In this document: in pieces, positions 9,248 to 18,349 of the stretch
Numbering within the stretch: the stretch's first letter is position 1
Layout of the letters: every line of letters starts with the position of its first letter
DNA from: Puniceicoccales bacterium
Lineage (GTDB): Bacteria > Verrucomicrobiota > Verrucomicrobiia > Opitutales > UBA953
DNA: 33,548 nt
Direction: 5' to 3'
Assembly (NCBI GenBank): GCA_031289285.1
Contig: JAITPT010000232.1
Span: forward strand, 1 to 33,548
The notes under the pieces: model-generated
Databases searched by the model: none
What the model was told of the DNA's origin: nothing
Seen by the model: the letters and a program-made list of their open reading frames with translations, nothing else
Position numbers and translations under genes: made by a program

Positions 9248-12200
9248 TTAGAAACGGGCGCGCAGGCCGAGGTTGATGTTGTGGCTGGATTCGCCATCGA
9301 AGCCGTATTCAAAACGGTAGCTCGCGAAGAGCGAAATTCTTTCGCTTACGGGATACGAGATGGACGGCGAGACTTGGACGACATCTTTGGGAAGAGCGCG
9401 GGCGGTGACGGTGTTTTTGGTGAAGCCAAATGGGTCGGCGGCGAGGCTTGAGCCGATGTCGGCGTCTGTGTCGAGGAACTCGTGAGCGTAGGAAACGTCG
9501 AGCGAGAGCCGGAGGTTCCATGCGCCGAGGTCGCCGTGCAGGAGCCAGTTGGCACCTATGCCGAGCTTCCCGCGCAGGGAGTCGTGGCTGAAGTCGCCGA
9601 CGCGCAGCGGGACGGAGAAATCTGTGGAGGAGCCGGATTCGGTGAAGTCGGAGAGCGCGAAGTGCGTGTATTCGAGGCCGACGTGTGGCGTGAGGTGGAA
9701 GTCTTCGTGGAGTGCGAAGACGCCGCCGAATTGGGCGAACGCGCCGGCGTTCCAGCCGTTTGGCGAAGCCTTAGCGGTGCCGAGACCGCCGCCGCGACGG
9801 CGCGAGTCGTAAGAGGCGTAGCCGACGGAGACGCCCGCGTCGGTGTAGAAGATGTTGGTGAACTGCTTGGAGAAGTAGCCTGTGGCGCGGACGCTGTTCA
9901 TGCGGATTTTGCCGCCGCCGCTGTCGAGGGTTGCCGAGCCGTTGTCGTATTGGAGGGCGGCGCCGATGGCGGCGCTGTTTCCGACGAGTTTATCGAGACC
10001 GAGGACGCCGCCGAAGGTGTTGAAGTCATAGACGGCGCTATCGCTCCCTGAGCCGTTTTGGTTAACGGAGCCAGTGGCGGCGAGGTAGAACTCCCAAGGT
10101 TTGTTCAGATAATCTTTTTGAAACTGGTTGCTGTCTTCGGTGTGGTCGTAGCGGCGTTGTTCGAGGCGGGAGGTGATTTGGATGTTGCCGTTAGAGACGA
10201 CGGAGGCGGGCATCGCGACGAGCGAGGAGTAGCCGAGCGGAGCGAGGTTGTTGACGAAGCTCGCGAGGCTGGCGGCGTCGGGCATGGTGTTGATGTGTGC
10301 GCCGAGGCTGTAGGCGTATTTTATCCAGTTGTAGATTTGTTTTTGGGCGGGGTCGCGGGGAGCCGTCGCGGGAAGCGAGTTGAGGCCCTCTACCACGCGG
10401 TCAATAGTGCCGTCGCCGTTGTCGTCAAACTCGTGGTAATCGAGTGCGTAGTTGAACAAATCGCGTGCCTCGGCGGCGGGGAGGCGTGAGAGATTTGCGA
10501 AAACGCCTTCTGCGCGACGTGCGTCATACCACGCGATAAATGCGGAGTCGGAGACGGAGGTTTGGTTGGGCGGCACGGGCATGAGCGCGATAGAGTCGAG
10601 CACGGGGACGAGTGGGGAGACGCCGGCGCGGAGCATGTTTCCGACGACGCGCCCAGAGGCGTCGGGCACTTTGGCGATTTCTTTTTGGGCGACGAGGAGA
10701 GCGGGGCCTGCGCGGCCAATCGCTTCGTAGGGAGTGCCGGTGCCGATGCCCGGGCCGACGAGGATGAAGCGCTCGTTGGATTTGTTTTCGGCGTCTGCGC
10801 CGTCGCTGGCGTTGTGCGGGGCGATCCAGAGTTTGGAGCCGTAGGTCGGGACGACTGCGGCGTCGTTGTCGCCGCTGAGCACGTTGCGCAAGCTCTGGAT
10901 GAAGGGAATTGCCGTGCCACGGCGGATGTCGGTGTTGCTGGCACTGACGGCGATTTTGCCGTCGAGGATGATGTTTCCGCCGACGACGATGCGGTCATGT
11001 GCGCTGCCGCTGATTTCGATTTCGAGAACGGCGTCGGGCTTTTGCTCGAAGTTACCCTCGATGACGATTTCGCCGATTGAGTTGCCGGGCGCGAGCGTCG
11101 CGCCGTCGAGAGTGGTAAGCGAACCGGCGACGCGGAAGTTACCTTTGAGGGTGCCCTCGGCGGCTTCGACGTTGACTCGGTTTGGCGCGAGGCCGGTCAG
11201 GCTGTCGCCCACAAGCCCGTTGAGAGAAAGTGTGGCGGCACCGGTTTTGCGGAATGTGCCGTTGCCGGTGATGCGCGAGGCGACGGCGTCGCCGGTGCCC
11301 CAGATGCCCTTGGCGGGGTCGGTGGCGTTGAGCACCGCCGTGTCTGCCGGAGCACCTGCGGGTGTGCGGTCAACGTTGACCTCGACGACGGCGCCCTCGG
11401 CGGCGTTGAGCGAGTTGGCGTGGAAGGTGGCGAGGATGTCGGAGTCGGAGTCTTGGGTATTGAGGCGGAGTGTGCCCGTCTCGGCGGAGAAACTATCGGA
11501 GTTGCTGGTGAGGTTTGCGAAGGAGGTGGATGTCCACGCGATGGTGCCTGCGCCGGCATAGATTTTCAGCTTAAACGTGCCGACGGAATTGGTGATGAGG
11601 CCGGTGTAGGCGACGACGGAGGTGGGGTCGGTCGTGACTTCCTTATCTTCGCCGTAGTTGGCGATGCAGAGTGTGCCGCCGTTGATGACGTCTATGGCGT
11701 GGCGGTTTTCGGCGCCGACTTGGAGGAAGCCGCCGAAGATGGTCTGGCCGGAGGCGTCGCGATACGCGCCGTCCACGGTGATGTTGCCCACGCCTCTGCC
11801 GTCGGAGTTGGTGTCGCGTTTGCCTTCGGGGAATGCGCCGATGTGGCCGTCGCCGTCGGTGCCGAGGAAGGTGAACTTCTCAGGGCCAGCGATTGTGAGT
11901 GCGCTGCCGTAGCCGTAGTAGGGGACGTCTTTTTTCCAATCACCTGGCGCGGGTTGGACGCCCGGGCCGGTGGAGGTGCCCACGATGTCGCCGTCGAAAG
12001 TGCCTTCGAGATTTTGGATGAGCACGAGGCCCCTGATGCTGTTTAGCTGGCCGCCCATGCCGCCGCCTTCTGGCGAGGCGAGGAGCAGGCGCGGCCTATC
12101 CACTGCGGCGTCTGTGCCGAGCACCTCTGCGGCGATGTCTGCGGAGAGGCCGGGGATGGTCGGCGAGCCGGAGAGGCCGCCGACGAGGATGGCGGGGACG

Positions 12201-15200
12201 TCGGCGAAGGTCGTCGCGTCAAACTGTAGCTCGACCGCGCCGATAAGCTGCGTCATGCCCGTGTAGCCCAGCGGGGTGCCGTCCACTTTGAGCGTGGTGT
12301 AAGAGTAGGTGTTATCTGCTTGGAGGATTTTTCTGCCGCTGACTGCGAATGTGCCGTGTTGCTGGACGCCGGAGGCGACTGGGTAATCGAGCACGGAGTT
12401 TGCGGCGACGGAGAGGTAGCTGGTGCCCGTGAGGTTGAGGTGGAAAATCGCGCCTGTCTTTACCCACACGCGGGGAACGATGCCGACAGCCTCGGAGATG
12501 CAGACGTCGTCCACGATGAGGCGGCCTTCTGCGATGCGGAAACGCGCTTGGCTATCGGGGATGGGGGCGAGGCCGTCAAACGCGCCTACTTTGGAAATGC
12601 GGACGACGCCTTCGCCGGATTTGCTGACAAAGCCGTCGCCGGAGATTGTGCCGGGATAGACTTGGTATTCGGGCAGGCCGTTTGCGGCCAGCTCGGTGTA
12701 GAAGCCCAGCTCTGCGCCGTTGAGGATGAGGATGTCGAGCGCGGAGCTGTTTGCGGCTTCGTCGGCGAGGCTCACGCCGAGGGCGCGTGGCGCGGCGCGT
12801 AAAACGCCCTCGCGCACGACGATGCTGGAAAGCTGGTTTGGCTCGCTATCGGCGGGGCGCCAAATGGTGAGTGTGCCTTTGCCGGTTTTTTCGAGGGCGC
12901 TGTCGCCGGTGTTGTCGAGAAATTGCCCACGGAAAACGCGGGTCTCGCCCTCGTTGAGCGGCACCTCGAAATAGAGTTTTGCGCCGCCCATGTTGATGAC
13001 GGAGGACTCTTCGCCGGAGAGGAAGTGGAAAATCTGGTCGTTGCCACGCGAGAGATTGAGGACGGTGCCGTTCGTCCCGTCGCCGCCGAGATAGACCTCT
13101 TGGGCGCGGGCGAGGGCGTTGGGCGTGGCGAGCGTCAAGGTGCCAGCGCCAACACGGAACGCGCCAGTGAACTCGTCTTGGCGTTCGCGGACGACGAGCG
13201 AGCCGGAGCCGGTTTTCTCAAAAACGCCTGCGCCTGTGATTGTCCCGTAAAGCTCCTGCGTGGCGGTGCCGGCGTCTATCACCAACTTTGCGCCAGCTGC
13301 CACCTCGAATTGCCCAGCGCGAATGCCGCTCATGATGTCGCCCGCGTAGGGAAGATTTGCGAGGCGCAGCTCGCCGCCGAGGACGGCGGTGAGGCCGCTG
13401 GAGACGAGTTTCACGTTGCCCGCCGAGTCCACAATCACCGTGTTGTCGCTCTGCGAGAGTGTGCCAGCGGCGTCGCTCAGCCATGCATTCGGGTCGGTGA
13501 AGTAGTTGATGTCGCCCTTGATTTGGTAGCCGCCGGCGGCGGTCGTGACAAACAGGCTGGTGACGGGTTTGCCCTGTAGCTCGATGACTTCGTCGTATTC
13601 GTCGAAGCCGCTGCCAGAGGAGGCGGGGGCGTTTTCTTTGCGGCGTGTGCGCCAGAGAATTGTCTCGGTGATGGTGCCGTCGGCGTTGACGGTCTCGGTG
13701 TAAGCCTCGCGGATAGTCTCGCCGCCTGTGCCTGCGAGGGCGGTGTTCGTCTCGCGGACTTTCACCGTCGTCTCGGCATTGGAGACCGACCAGACGGTGA
13801 TGTTGTTGAGAGATTGGCCAGCGCTATAGACGTTGGCCCACTTGGCACCGGCAGCGTCGCCGCGCTCGATGACGCCGCCGTGGGTGTCGAGGCGGTTGCC
13901 GTCTTTGTCAACAATCGTGCCGTTGACGCGCAGGGAGGCGCCAGCAGTGGCAGGGACGACATCGGTGCCCAACACGATGAGGATGCCGTCTTCGCGGGTG
14001 ACGAGCAGACCGGGGACGTCGGCATAGACGTAGGTGTTGCCGTCGGAGGTGGTGACTTCGCGGACGTTCGTGAGGTTCGCGGGGCTGCAGGCGGTGAAGT
14101 TGAGACCTGTGGCGTCGGTGGGGACGAGGATGTTCCCTGTGACGGAGTCGTATTTGGAGCCTTTCGCGAAACGGATTTGGTTCTTCGAGGCGTCGCCGCC
14201 GAACTGGTCAAAAGAGAGAGTGCCTGCGGGGAGCGGCGCGGAGAGCGCGGAGAGCGTGGTGCCGGTGCTGGTGATGTCTGTCTCGATGCGCCCATAGACA
14301 AGCGACCCTGTGAGGGCGAAAACGCCGTCGCCGGTTTTTTCGACGCCACCGGAGCCGACAATTGGGCCAGCGTGGGTGTATGGCGCGGCACCGACTACGG
14401 GAACGCCGGAGGCATCAAGGGGAGTGTTGTAGCGGATGACGAGTGTGCCGGAGTTTTCGACGCGGGTGTGCGCGTAGGGCGAACCTTCGCCGATGCGCGG
14501 TTTTGAGAGGCCGTCAACATCCGTAAAGACGAGACGCCCGCGCTCGACGAATGTGTTGCCGAAGGTGTTGACATCGGAGAGGACGACCTCGCCGACGCCG
14601 ACCTTATGGATGTCGCCAGAGCCGTTGAGTGCGGGGAGCAGGGTGAGGCGTTGGCCGGCGGGCGCGGAGATTTCGATGTAGCTCGCGGCGATGGCAGGGA
14701 TGTTCACGTAGTCTCGTGCGTAGGTGGCGAGCGAGGGCGTGGCGATTTCGATTTCGGAGGCGGCGTTGAGGCTGTCGGCGTTGAAGCGCAAGATGCCTTG
14801 GTTGATGGTGACTTTGCCGGTGTATTCGGGGCTGCGCCCAGTGAGGGTGAGGCGCTCGACGCCGGTTTTTACGATTTCGGCGGAACCCAAGAAAGAGCCA
14901 GCGTAGGCAAGCTCGGCGGCGGCGGTGGTGTCGAGGCCGACTATCGGGTTGAGCAGGAAGCCGACGGTGGTGCCGTTGGTGGCGCGGACACTCTGGACCT
15001 CCGTCGCGAGCGTGTCGTTGATGTCGCCGGGGACTTTGAAGTTATCGGTGAAGGTGATGTCGTCGTTGTTGTAGCGGGTGAACTCGTCGGAGCGCGTGGC
15101 GAGATACTGCATGTTGAGGATGCCGCCGACGTTCGCGAGGTTGGCGTTGTGAAGCTGGCTGCGGGTGTAGTCAGAAAAACCGATGGTGAACGTTTCGTTC

Positions 15201-18200
15201 AGGATGACGAGTGCGCCCGCCTCGCCGAAGAGTGCGCCAATCGTCTGCGGGGCGTTGATTATCGCGGCACCGCCGCCCTTGATGACGAGGGCAGCGGAGG
15301 AGTTGATGACGTTTGCGACGTTAAGCTCGATGTCGCCTTGGCGCACGACGGTGGCACCGCCGTAACTCGCCGCTTCGCTTTGCACGGTGCCGTTGAGGAC
15401 GAGGCTGCCCGGGCCTTCTTTGACAAGCCCGCCGTCACCCGTGATTTTTCCAGAGTAGATGCAAGTGGCCTCTTGGTTGAGCACGAGGAGCGAGCGCTTG
15501 AGCGTCACGCGGGAGCGCCCGTCACCGGAGAAGTTGCGAATGCGTTGGTCGGAGTTGTTGATTTCGAGAGTAGTCTCGCGGTTACGTTCGCTGGCACCCG
15601 TGCGCAGGGTGAAGGAGGCGACGTGAGGGAAGGAGTCGCAGACTGTGCCCTCGGGGATGAGGATGCCGAGGTCGTCTTCCATCGCGTTGAGGCGGACGGT
15701 CATGCCTTCTTCGATGATGACGTGCCCGTAGTAGGAGCTTTGGCGGCGCTGGATGTCCACGACGCCCGCATCGCCGTTGCTGATGGAAATGGAGCCATTG
15801 ACGATGTCGCCGACCGTGGTGATGAGGAGCGTGGGCAGTGCCTCCATGTTGCCAGACTCGTAGATTTCGCGCCCGCCCGTGACGGTCGCTTTGAGTGTGC
15901 CAGTGGAGTCTTGCACGATGGTTAGCTGGCCGCCGTCTATGGTGACGGTGCCGTAGCCGAGGCCCTGCACGTTCGCCATGAGGGTGCCTTCGAGGATGGT
16001 GATGCCTTTAATCGGGTGCGTGGTGTCTTTGTTAAGGAGCGCGAGGACGGCGGGACCTTTTTTGACGATGTAGCCGGCGGGTTCGTCGCCCGCCGCGACA
16101 CTGAGGTGCTCGTTGAAGTTGCCTTCGTAGAGGCCGTCGTAGTCTTGGATGACGGTGAGGGTGTTATCGCCGAGGCAGATGTTGGTGCCGTCGCCAGTGC
16201 CAGCGATGTAGATTTCGCCCACGGAGTTTTGGTTCTTGGCGTTTTGAATGGCGGAGCGGACGGAGCGGATGGCGTCTGTGGGGGCTTTGCCTTCGGAGAA
16301 CAAGACCTGCAGGTTGTGAATTGTCTGGTCGTTGGTCAGGATGAGCTGCGCGTAGGCCTCGGCCTCGACGGCGGGCACATCGCCCATCTTAAACTCGTAG
16401 TTGCGGTAGTTACGAACAGCGGGCGGGGTCGGCGGGAAACCACCGACGAGCTGGGGCTTGAGCCACTCGCTGCGGTCGCCGGAGTTATCGCCACGCGAGC
16501 CGACTAAGTTGACGCTGGAGACCTCGGCGAGGATTTCTGTCGCGTTGAGACCGACCTTGGGGTCGAGGATGAGCTTGCCGCCGACGACGAATACGTCGCC
16601 GTCGAAGGTGGCTTTGTTAAGCAGCGCGAAGTCGCCCGGTCCGGCTTTGAACCAGCGGGAGCCGACGCCCGGGACGCCGCCAGAATTAGCGGTGCCGGAG
16701 AGTATGCCCACGGAGCCCTGCCAGTCCTTATCTATGTAGGTGATGATGCGGTAGAAACCTTGGGTGCCAGCGGCGTTGGTGATGCCGATTTGTAGCTCCG
16801 TCTGGGGCTGGTCATTCGAGTAGAGAGAGATTTCTCTTGGGAAGGAAACCGTCTCCGGCGCGTTCCCGTCGAGGATGACATCGTAGTAGGTGTATTCCGT
16901 GCGCACCGTGCCTGCGTTCGCCAGATAAACTTTTTGGGGAGCGGTGGGGATGGAGTAATTGGTGTAGTAGTTGACGGGCGAGCCGGTCTGCACGTTGCGG
17001 GCAAAGTTGAGGATGAGGCTGCCAGTGGGAACGTTCGTCGAGATCAAGCCGTCGCGCCAGCCATACAGGCCGTTGGGAACGGCCATGCCGCCGTTGCGGT
17101 AACTGAGTTTTGCGCTGCCGCTGAGCACCATGTTGGAGACGCCCGTCATCTCTGGCGCGACCGCGCCGAGCAGCGCGGTATCAGGCCCCCACGGCAAGAC
17201 GCCGCCCAGTGCCATATCGGGGTATTCGACCCATTGCGACACCATGCCGGAGATGACCAGCTCGCCAGCGTTGACGGTGACGGAGCCGGAGAGGTTGCCG
17301 AAAGTGGCGATGTCGAGCAGCGCGGCTTTCTTCGCCCACAGACCTGCGAGCAATTCCCCCTGCTGCCGCTCGCTGAGTGCGACGTGCGTCGCGCCAGTGT
17401 TCTCTTGCAAGGCGAGAGTTCGCTGCGCGTAGCTGAGCCACTTCACCATGTCCTCTTGCACCTTCGGCAGCCAAGTAGTCTCTATGTAGGCTAGCGGGTC
17501 GGTGTAGCGATAGGGGGTGACTTGCCATGTCTTGGCATATTCGGAGTTGCCGAGCGTCGGCGGCGCGTAGTTGTTGCCCGACGAAAACTGGACGGAATAG
17601 GAGGTGTTGTACTCCCCGTAGCCAATCGCGGAACTCCCGTCGCCGAGACCCATCAGCTGGCCGCCCGTGAGGAATTTGAAATAAACGTTGTTTTCATCAA
17701 TGTCCTCCACGCGCCCAGCGATGCCAGTTGGGGTGGCGGCTGGCCAATACCACGGCGTAGTGCCCACTGTGTAGGTGGGAGACGGAGGAGCGGTGGCAAT
17801 CGTGGTCGGCCAGAGACCCGCCAGCACGCCATAGACGCCGGCGCTATAGCCGGCGGCGTCGTTGTGCGTTAGCTCGAGCGAGCCGGAGCCGTTTTTCACG
17901 ATGTTGCCCTCGCCGTAAAATCCGCCGGAGAACGTGGAGGACATCGTGGCGGTGACCATGAGCGTCGCGCCCTTGTCCACGATTATGTTGGCGCCCCCTG
18001 TGATGTCGCGCACGGTGCTGTCGGAGCCGGCGAAGGTCGTGTCCTTAATGGTAAGGTCGTTGTTGTTGACGTAGTAGCCGATTCGCTCGTCGGTGGTATA
18101 GAGGAAGAAGCCGTTGAGCACTTCGGCGGGCATATCGCCCGCCGCTGCGAGAAAGTTCGCGGCGGCGGCGGCGGCGAAGAGAGAGGTCTTGGAGATGCGC

Positions 18201-18202
18201 AT
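9248..18202 (-). CDS. Giant autotransporter with beta-strand repeats and C-terminal outer-membrane barrel (paralogue 2)
   Basis: This is a 2984-aa predicted surface autotransporter. Residues 1-27 (MRISKTSLFAAAAAANFLAA, then AGDMPAEV) form a signal peptide. Beta-strand repeats occur along the passenger, for example near residues 96-124, 1107-1137, 1196-1226, 1284-1304, 1656-1687, 1766-1802 and 2311-2334. A closing LAPGNSIGEIVIEGNF segment follows near residue 2370. The barrel spans about 2700-2984 and ends in LGLRARF, with a terminal Phe. The stretch around residues 1385-1625 does not show the repeat pattern and looks like an insertion. The protein can be matched by eye to the downstream autotransporter at several points: the passenger motif RETTL followed by DQR..NFSGD, the pre-barrel LEQRRYD, and TFGG and NGSATL in the barrel. 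The two are tandem paralogues. No Shine-Dalgarno sequence is seen. The 147-bp gap to the upstream PEGA gene could hold a promoter. Confidence 0.94.
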   Translation of the reverse strand: MRISKTSLFAAAAAANFLAAAGDMPAEVLNGFFLYTTDERIGYYVNNNDLTIKDTTFAGSDSTVRDITGGANIIVDKGATLMVTATMSSTFSGGFYGEGNIVKNGSGSLELTHNDAAGYSAGVYGVLAGLWPTTIATAPPSPTYTVGTTPWYWPAATPTGIAGRVEDIDENNVYFKFLTGGQLMGLGDGSSAIGYGEYNTSYSVQFSSGNNYAPPTLGNSEYAKTWQVTPYRYTDPLAYIETTWLPKVQEDMVKWLSYAQRTLALQENTGATHVALSERQQGELLAGLWAKKAALLDIATFGNLSGSVTVNAGELVISGMVSQWVEYPDMALGGVLPWGPDTALLGAVAPEMTGVSNMVLSGSAKLSYRNGGMAVPNGLYGWRDGLISTNVPTGSLILNFARNVQTGSPVNYYTNYSIPTAPQKVYLANAGTVRTEYTYYDVILDGNAPETVSFPREISLYSNDQPQTELQIGITNAAGTQGFYRIITYIDKDWQGSVGILSGTANSGGVPGVGSRWFKAGPGDFALLNKATFDGDVFVVGGKLILDPKVGLNATEILAEVSSVNLVGSRGDNSGDRSEWLKPQLVGGFPPTPPAVRNYRNYEFKMGDVPAVEAEAYAQLILTNDQTIHNLQVLFSEGKAPTDAIRSVRSAIQNAKNQNSVGEIYIAGTGDGTNICLGDNTLTVIQDYDGLYEGNFNEHLSVAAGDEPAGYIVKKGPAVLALLNKDTTHPIKGITILEGTLMANVQGLGYGTVTIDGGQLTIVQDSTGTLKATVTGGREIYESGNMEALPTLLITTVGDIVNGSISISNGDAGVVDIQRRQSSYYGHVIIEEGMTVRLNAMEDDLGILIPEGTVCDSFPHVASFTLRTGASERNRETTLEINNSDQRIRNFSGDGRSRVTLKRSLLVLNQEATCIYSGKITGDGGLVKEGPGSLVLNGTVQSEAASYGGATVVRQGDIELNVANVINSSAALVIKGGGAAIINAPQTIGALFGEAGALVILNETFTIGFSDYTRSQLHNANLANVGGILNMQYLATRSDEFTRYNNDDITFTDNFKVPGDINDTLATEVQSVRATNGTTVGFLLNPIVGLDTTAAAELAYAGSFLGSAEIVKTGVERLTLTGRSPEYTGKVTINQGILRFNADSLNAASEIEIATPSLATYARDYVNIPAIAASYIEISAPAGQRLTLLPALNGSGDIHKVGVGEVVLSDVNTFGNTFVERGRLVFTDVDGLSKPRIGEGSPYAHTRVENSGTLVIRYNTPLDASGVPVVGAAPYTHAGPIVGSGGVEKTGDGVFALTGSLVYGRIETDITSTGTTLSALSAPLPAGTLSFDQFGGDASKNQIRFAKGSKYDSVTGNILVPTDATGLNFTACSPANLTNVREVTTSDGNTYVYADVPGLLVTREDGILIVLGTDVVPATAGASLRVNGTIVDKDGNRLDTHGGVIERGDAAGAKWANVYSAGQSLNNITVWSVSNAETTVKVRETNTALAGTGGETIREAYTETVNADGTITETILWRTRRKENAPASSGSGFDEYDEVIELQGKPVTSLFVTTAAGGYQIKGDINYFTDPNAWLSDAAGTLSQSDNTVIVDSAGNVKLVSSGLTAVLGGELRLANLPYAGDIMSGIRAGQFEVAAGAKLVIDAGTATQELYGTITGAGVFEKTGSGSLVVRERQDEFTGAFRVGAGTLTLATPNALARAQEVYLGGDGTNGTVLNLSRGNDQIFHFLSGEESSVINMGGAKLYFEVPLNEGETRVFRGQFLDNTGDSALEKTGKGTLTIWRPADSEPNQLSSIVVREGVLRAAPRALGVSLADEAANSSALDILILNGAELGFYTELAANGLPEYQVYPGTISGDGFVSKSGEGVVRISKVGAFDGLAPIPDSQARFRIAEGRLIVDDVCISEAVGIVPRVWVKTGAIFHLNLTGTSYLSVAANSVLDYPVASGVQQHGTFAVSGRKILQADNTYSYTTLKVDGTPLGYTGMTQLIGAVELQFDATTFADVPAILVGGLSGSPTIPGLSADIAAEVLGTDAAVDRPRLLLASPEGGGMGGQLNSIRGLVLIQNLEGTFDGDIVGTSTGPGVQPAPGDWKKDVPYYGYGSALTIAGPEKFTFLGTDGDGHIGAFPEGKRDTNSDGRGVGNITVDGAYRDASGQTIFGGFLQVGAENRHAIDVINGGTLCIANYGEDKEVTTDPTSVVAYTGLITNSVGTFKLKIYAGAGTIAWTSTSFANLTSNSDSFSAETGTLRLNTQDSDSDILATFHANSLNAAEGAVVEVNVDRTPAGAPADTAVLNATDPAKGIWGTGDAVASRITGNGTFRKTGAATLSLNGLVGDSLTGLAPNRVNVEAAEGTLKGNFRVAGSLTTLDGATLAPGNSIGEIVIEGNFEQKPDAVLEIEISGSAHDRIVVGGNIILDGKIAVSASNTDIRRGTAIPFIQSLRNVLSGDNDAAVVPTYGSKLWIAPHNASDGADAENKSNERFILVGPGIGTGTPYEAIGRAGPALLVAQKEIAKVPDASGRVVGNMLRAGVSPLVPVLDSIALMPVPPNQTSVSDSAFIAWYDARRAEGVFANLSRLPAAEARDLFNYALDYHEFDDNGDGTIDRVVEGLNSLPATAPRDPAQKQIYNWIKYAYSLGAHINTMPDAASLASFVNNLAPLGYSSLVAMPASVVSNGNIQITSRLEQRRYDHTEDSNQFQKDYLNKPWEFYLAATGSVNQNGSGSDSAVYDFNTFGGVLGLDKLVGNSAAIGAALQYDNGSATLDSGGGKIRMNSVRATGYFSKQFTNIFYTDAGVSVGYASYDSRRRGGGLGTAKASPNGWNAGAFAQFGGVFALHEDFHLTPHVGLEYTHFALSDFTESGSSTDFSVPLRVGDFSHDSLRGKLGIGANWLLHGDLGAWNLRLSLDVSYAHEFLDTDADIGSSLAADPFGFTKNTVTARALPKDVVQVSPSISYPVSERISLFASYRFEYGFDGESSHNINLGLRARF

Positions 18203-18313
18203 GGTTGAAGAGAGAAAGATGGGGTGGAAAGGAAAAGGTGTGTGGTTGTCGGTTTTGTTTTGTGAGAAAAGTCAGCCGGAAAAAGCCTGCGGACAGAAGG
18301 CGGCAAAGGTGGG

Positions 18314-18328
18314 AAACCGGCGCGGTTT
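18314..18328 (-). terminator. Weak hairpin after the PEGA gene
   Basis: AAACCG and CGGTTT form a 6-bp stem with a 3-nt loop, 22 bp past the stop codon of the PEGA gene. No T-run follows on the minus strand. It could be a weak or rho-assisted terminator or attenuator between the PEGA gene and the autotransporters. A TTGACA hexamer overlaps its upstream edge (18328-18333, minus strand), but no good -10 box sits 16-18 bp away. Function is uncertain. Confidence 0.25.
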
Positions 18329-18349
18329 GTCAACCGAGTTTCCAAAGTG

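Noticed and set aside
14606..15925. Long plus-strand open frame (439 codons) opposite the larger autotransporter
   Set aside because: It is antisense to clear beta-strand repeats. Its composition is Gly/Val/Ala/Asp-biased, with no recognisable family. Similar antisense frames occur all along both autotransporters.
18328..18333. TTGACA hexamer as the -35 of an autotransporter promoter
   Set aside because: No acceptable -10 sequence lies 16-18 bp downstream. It is noted only within the hairpin entry.
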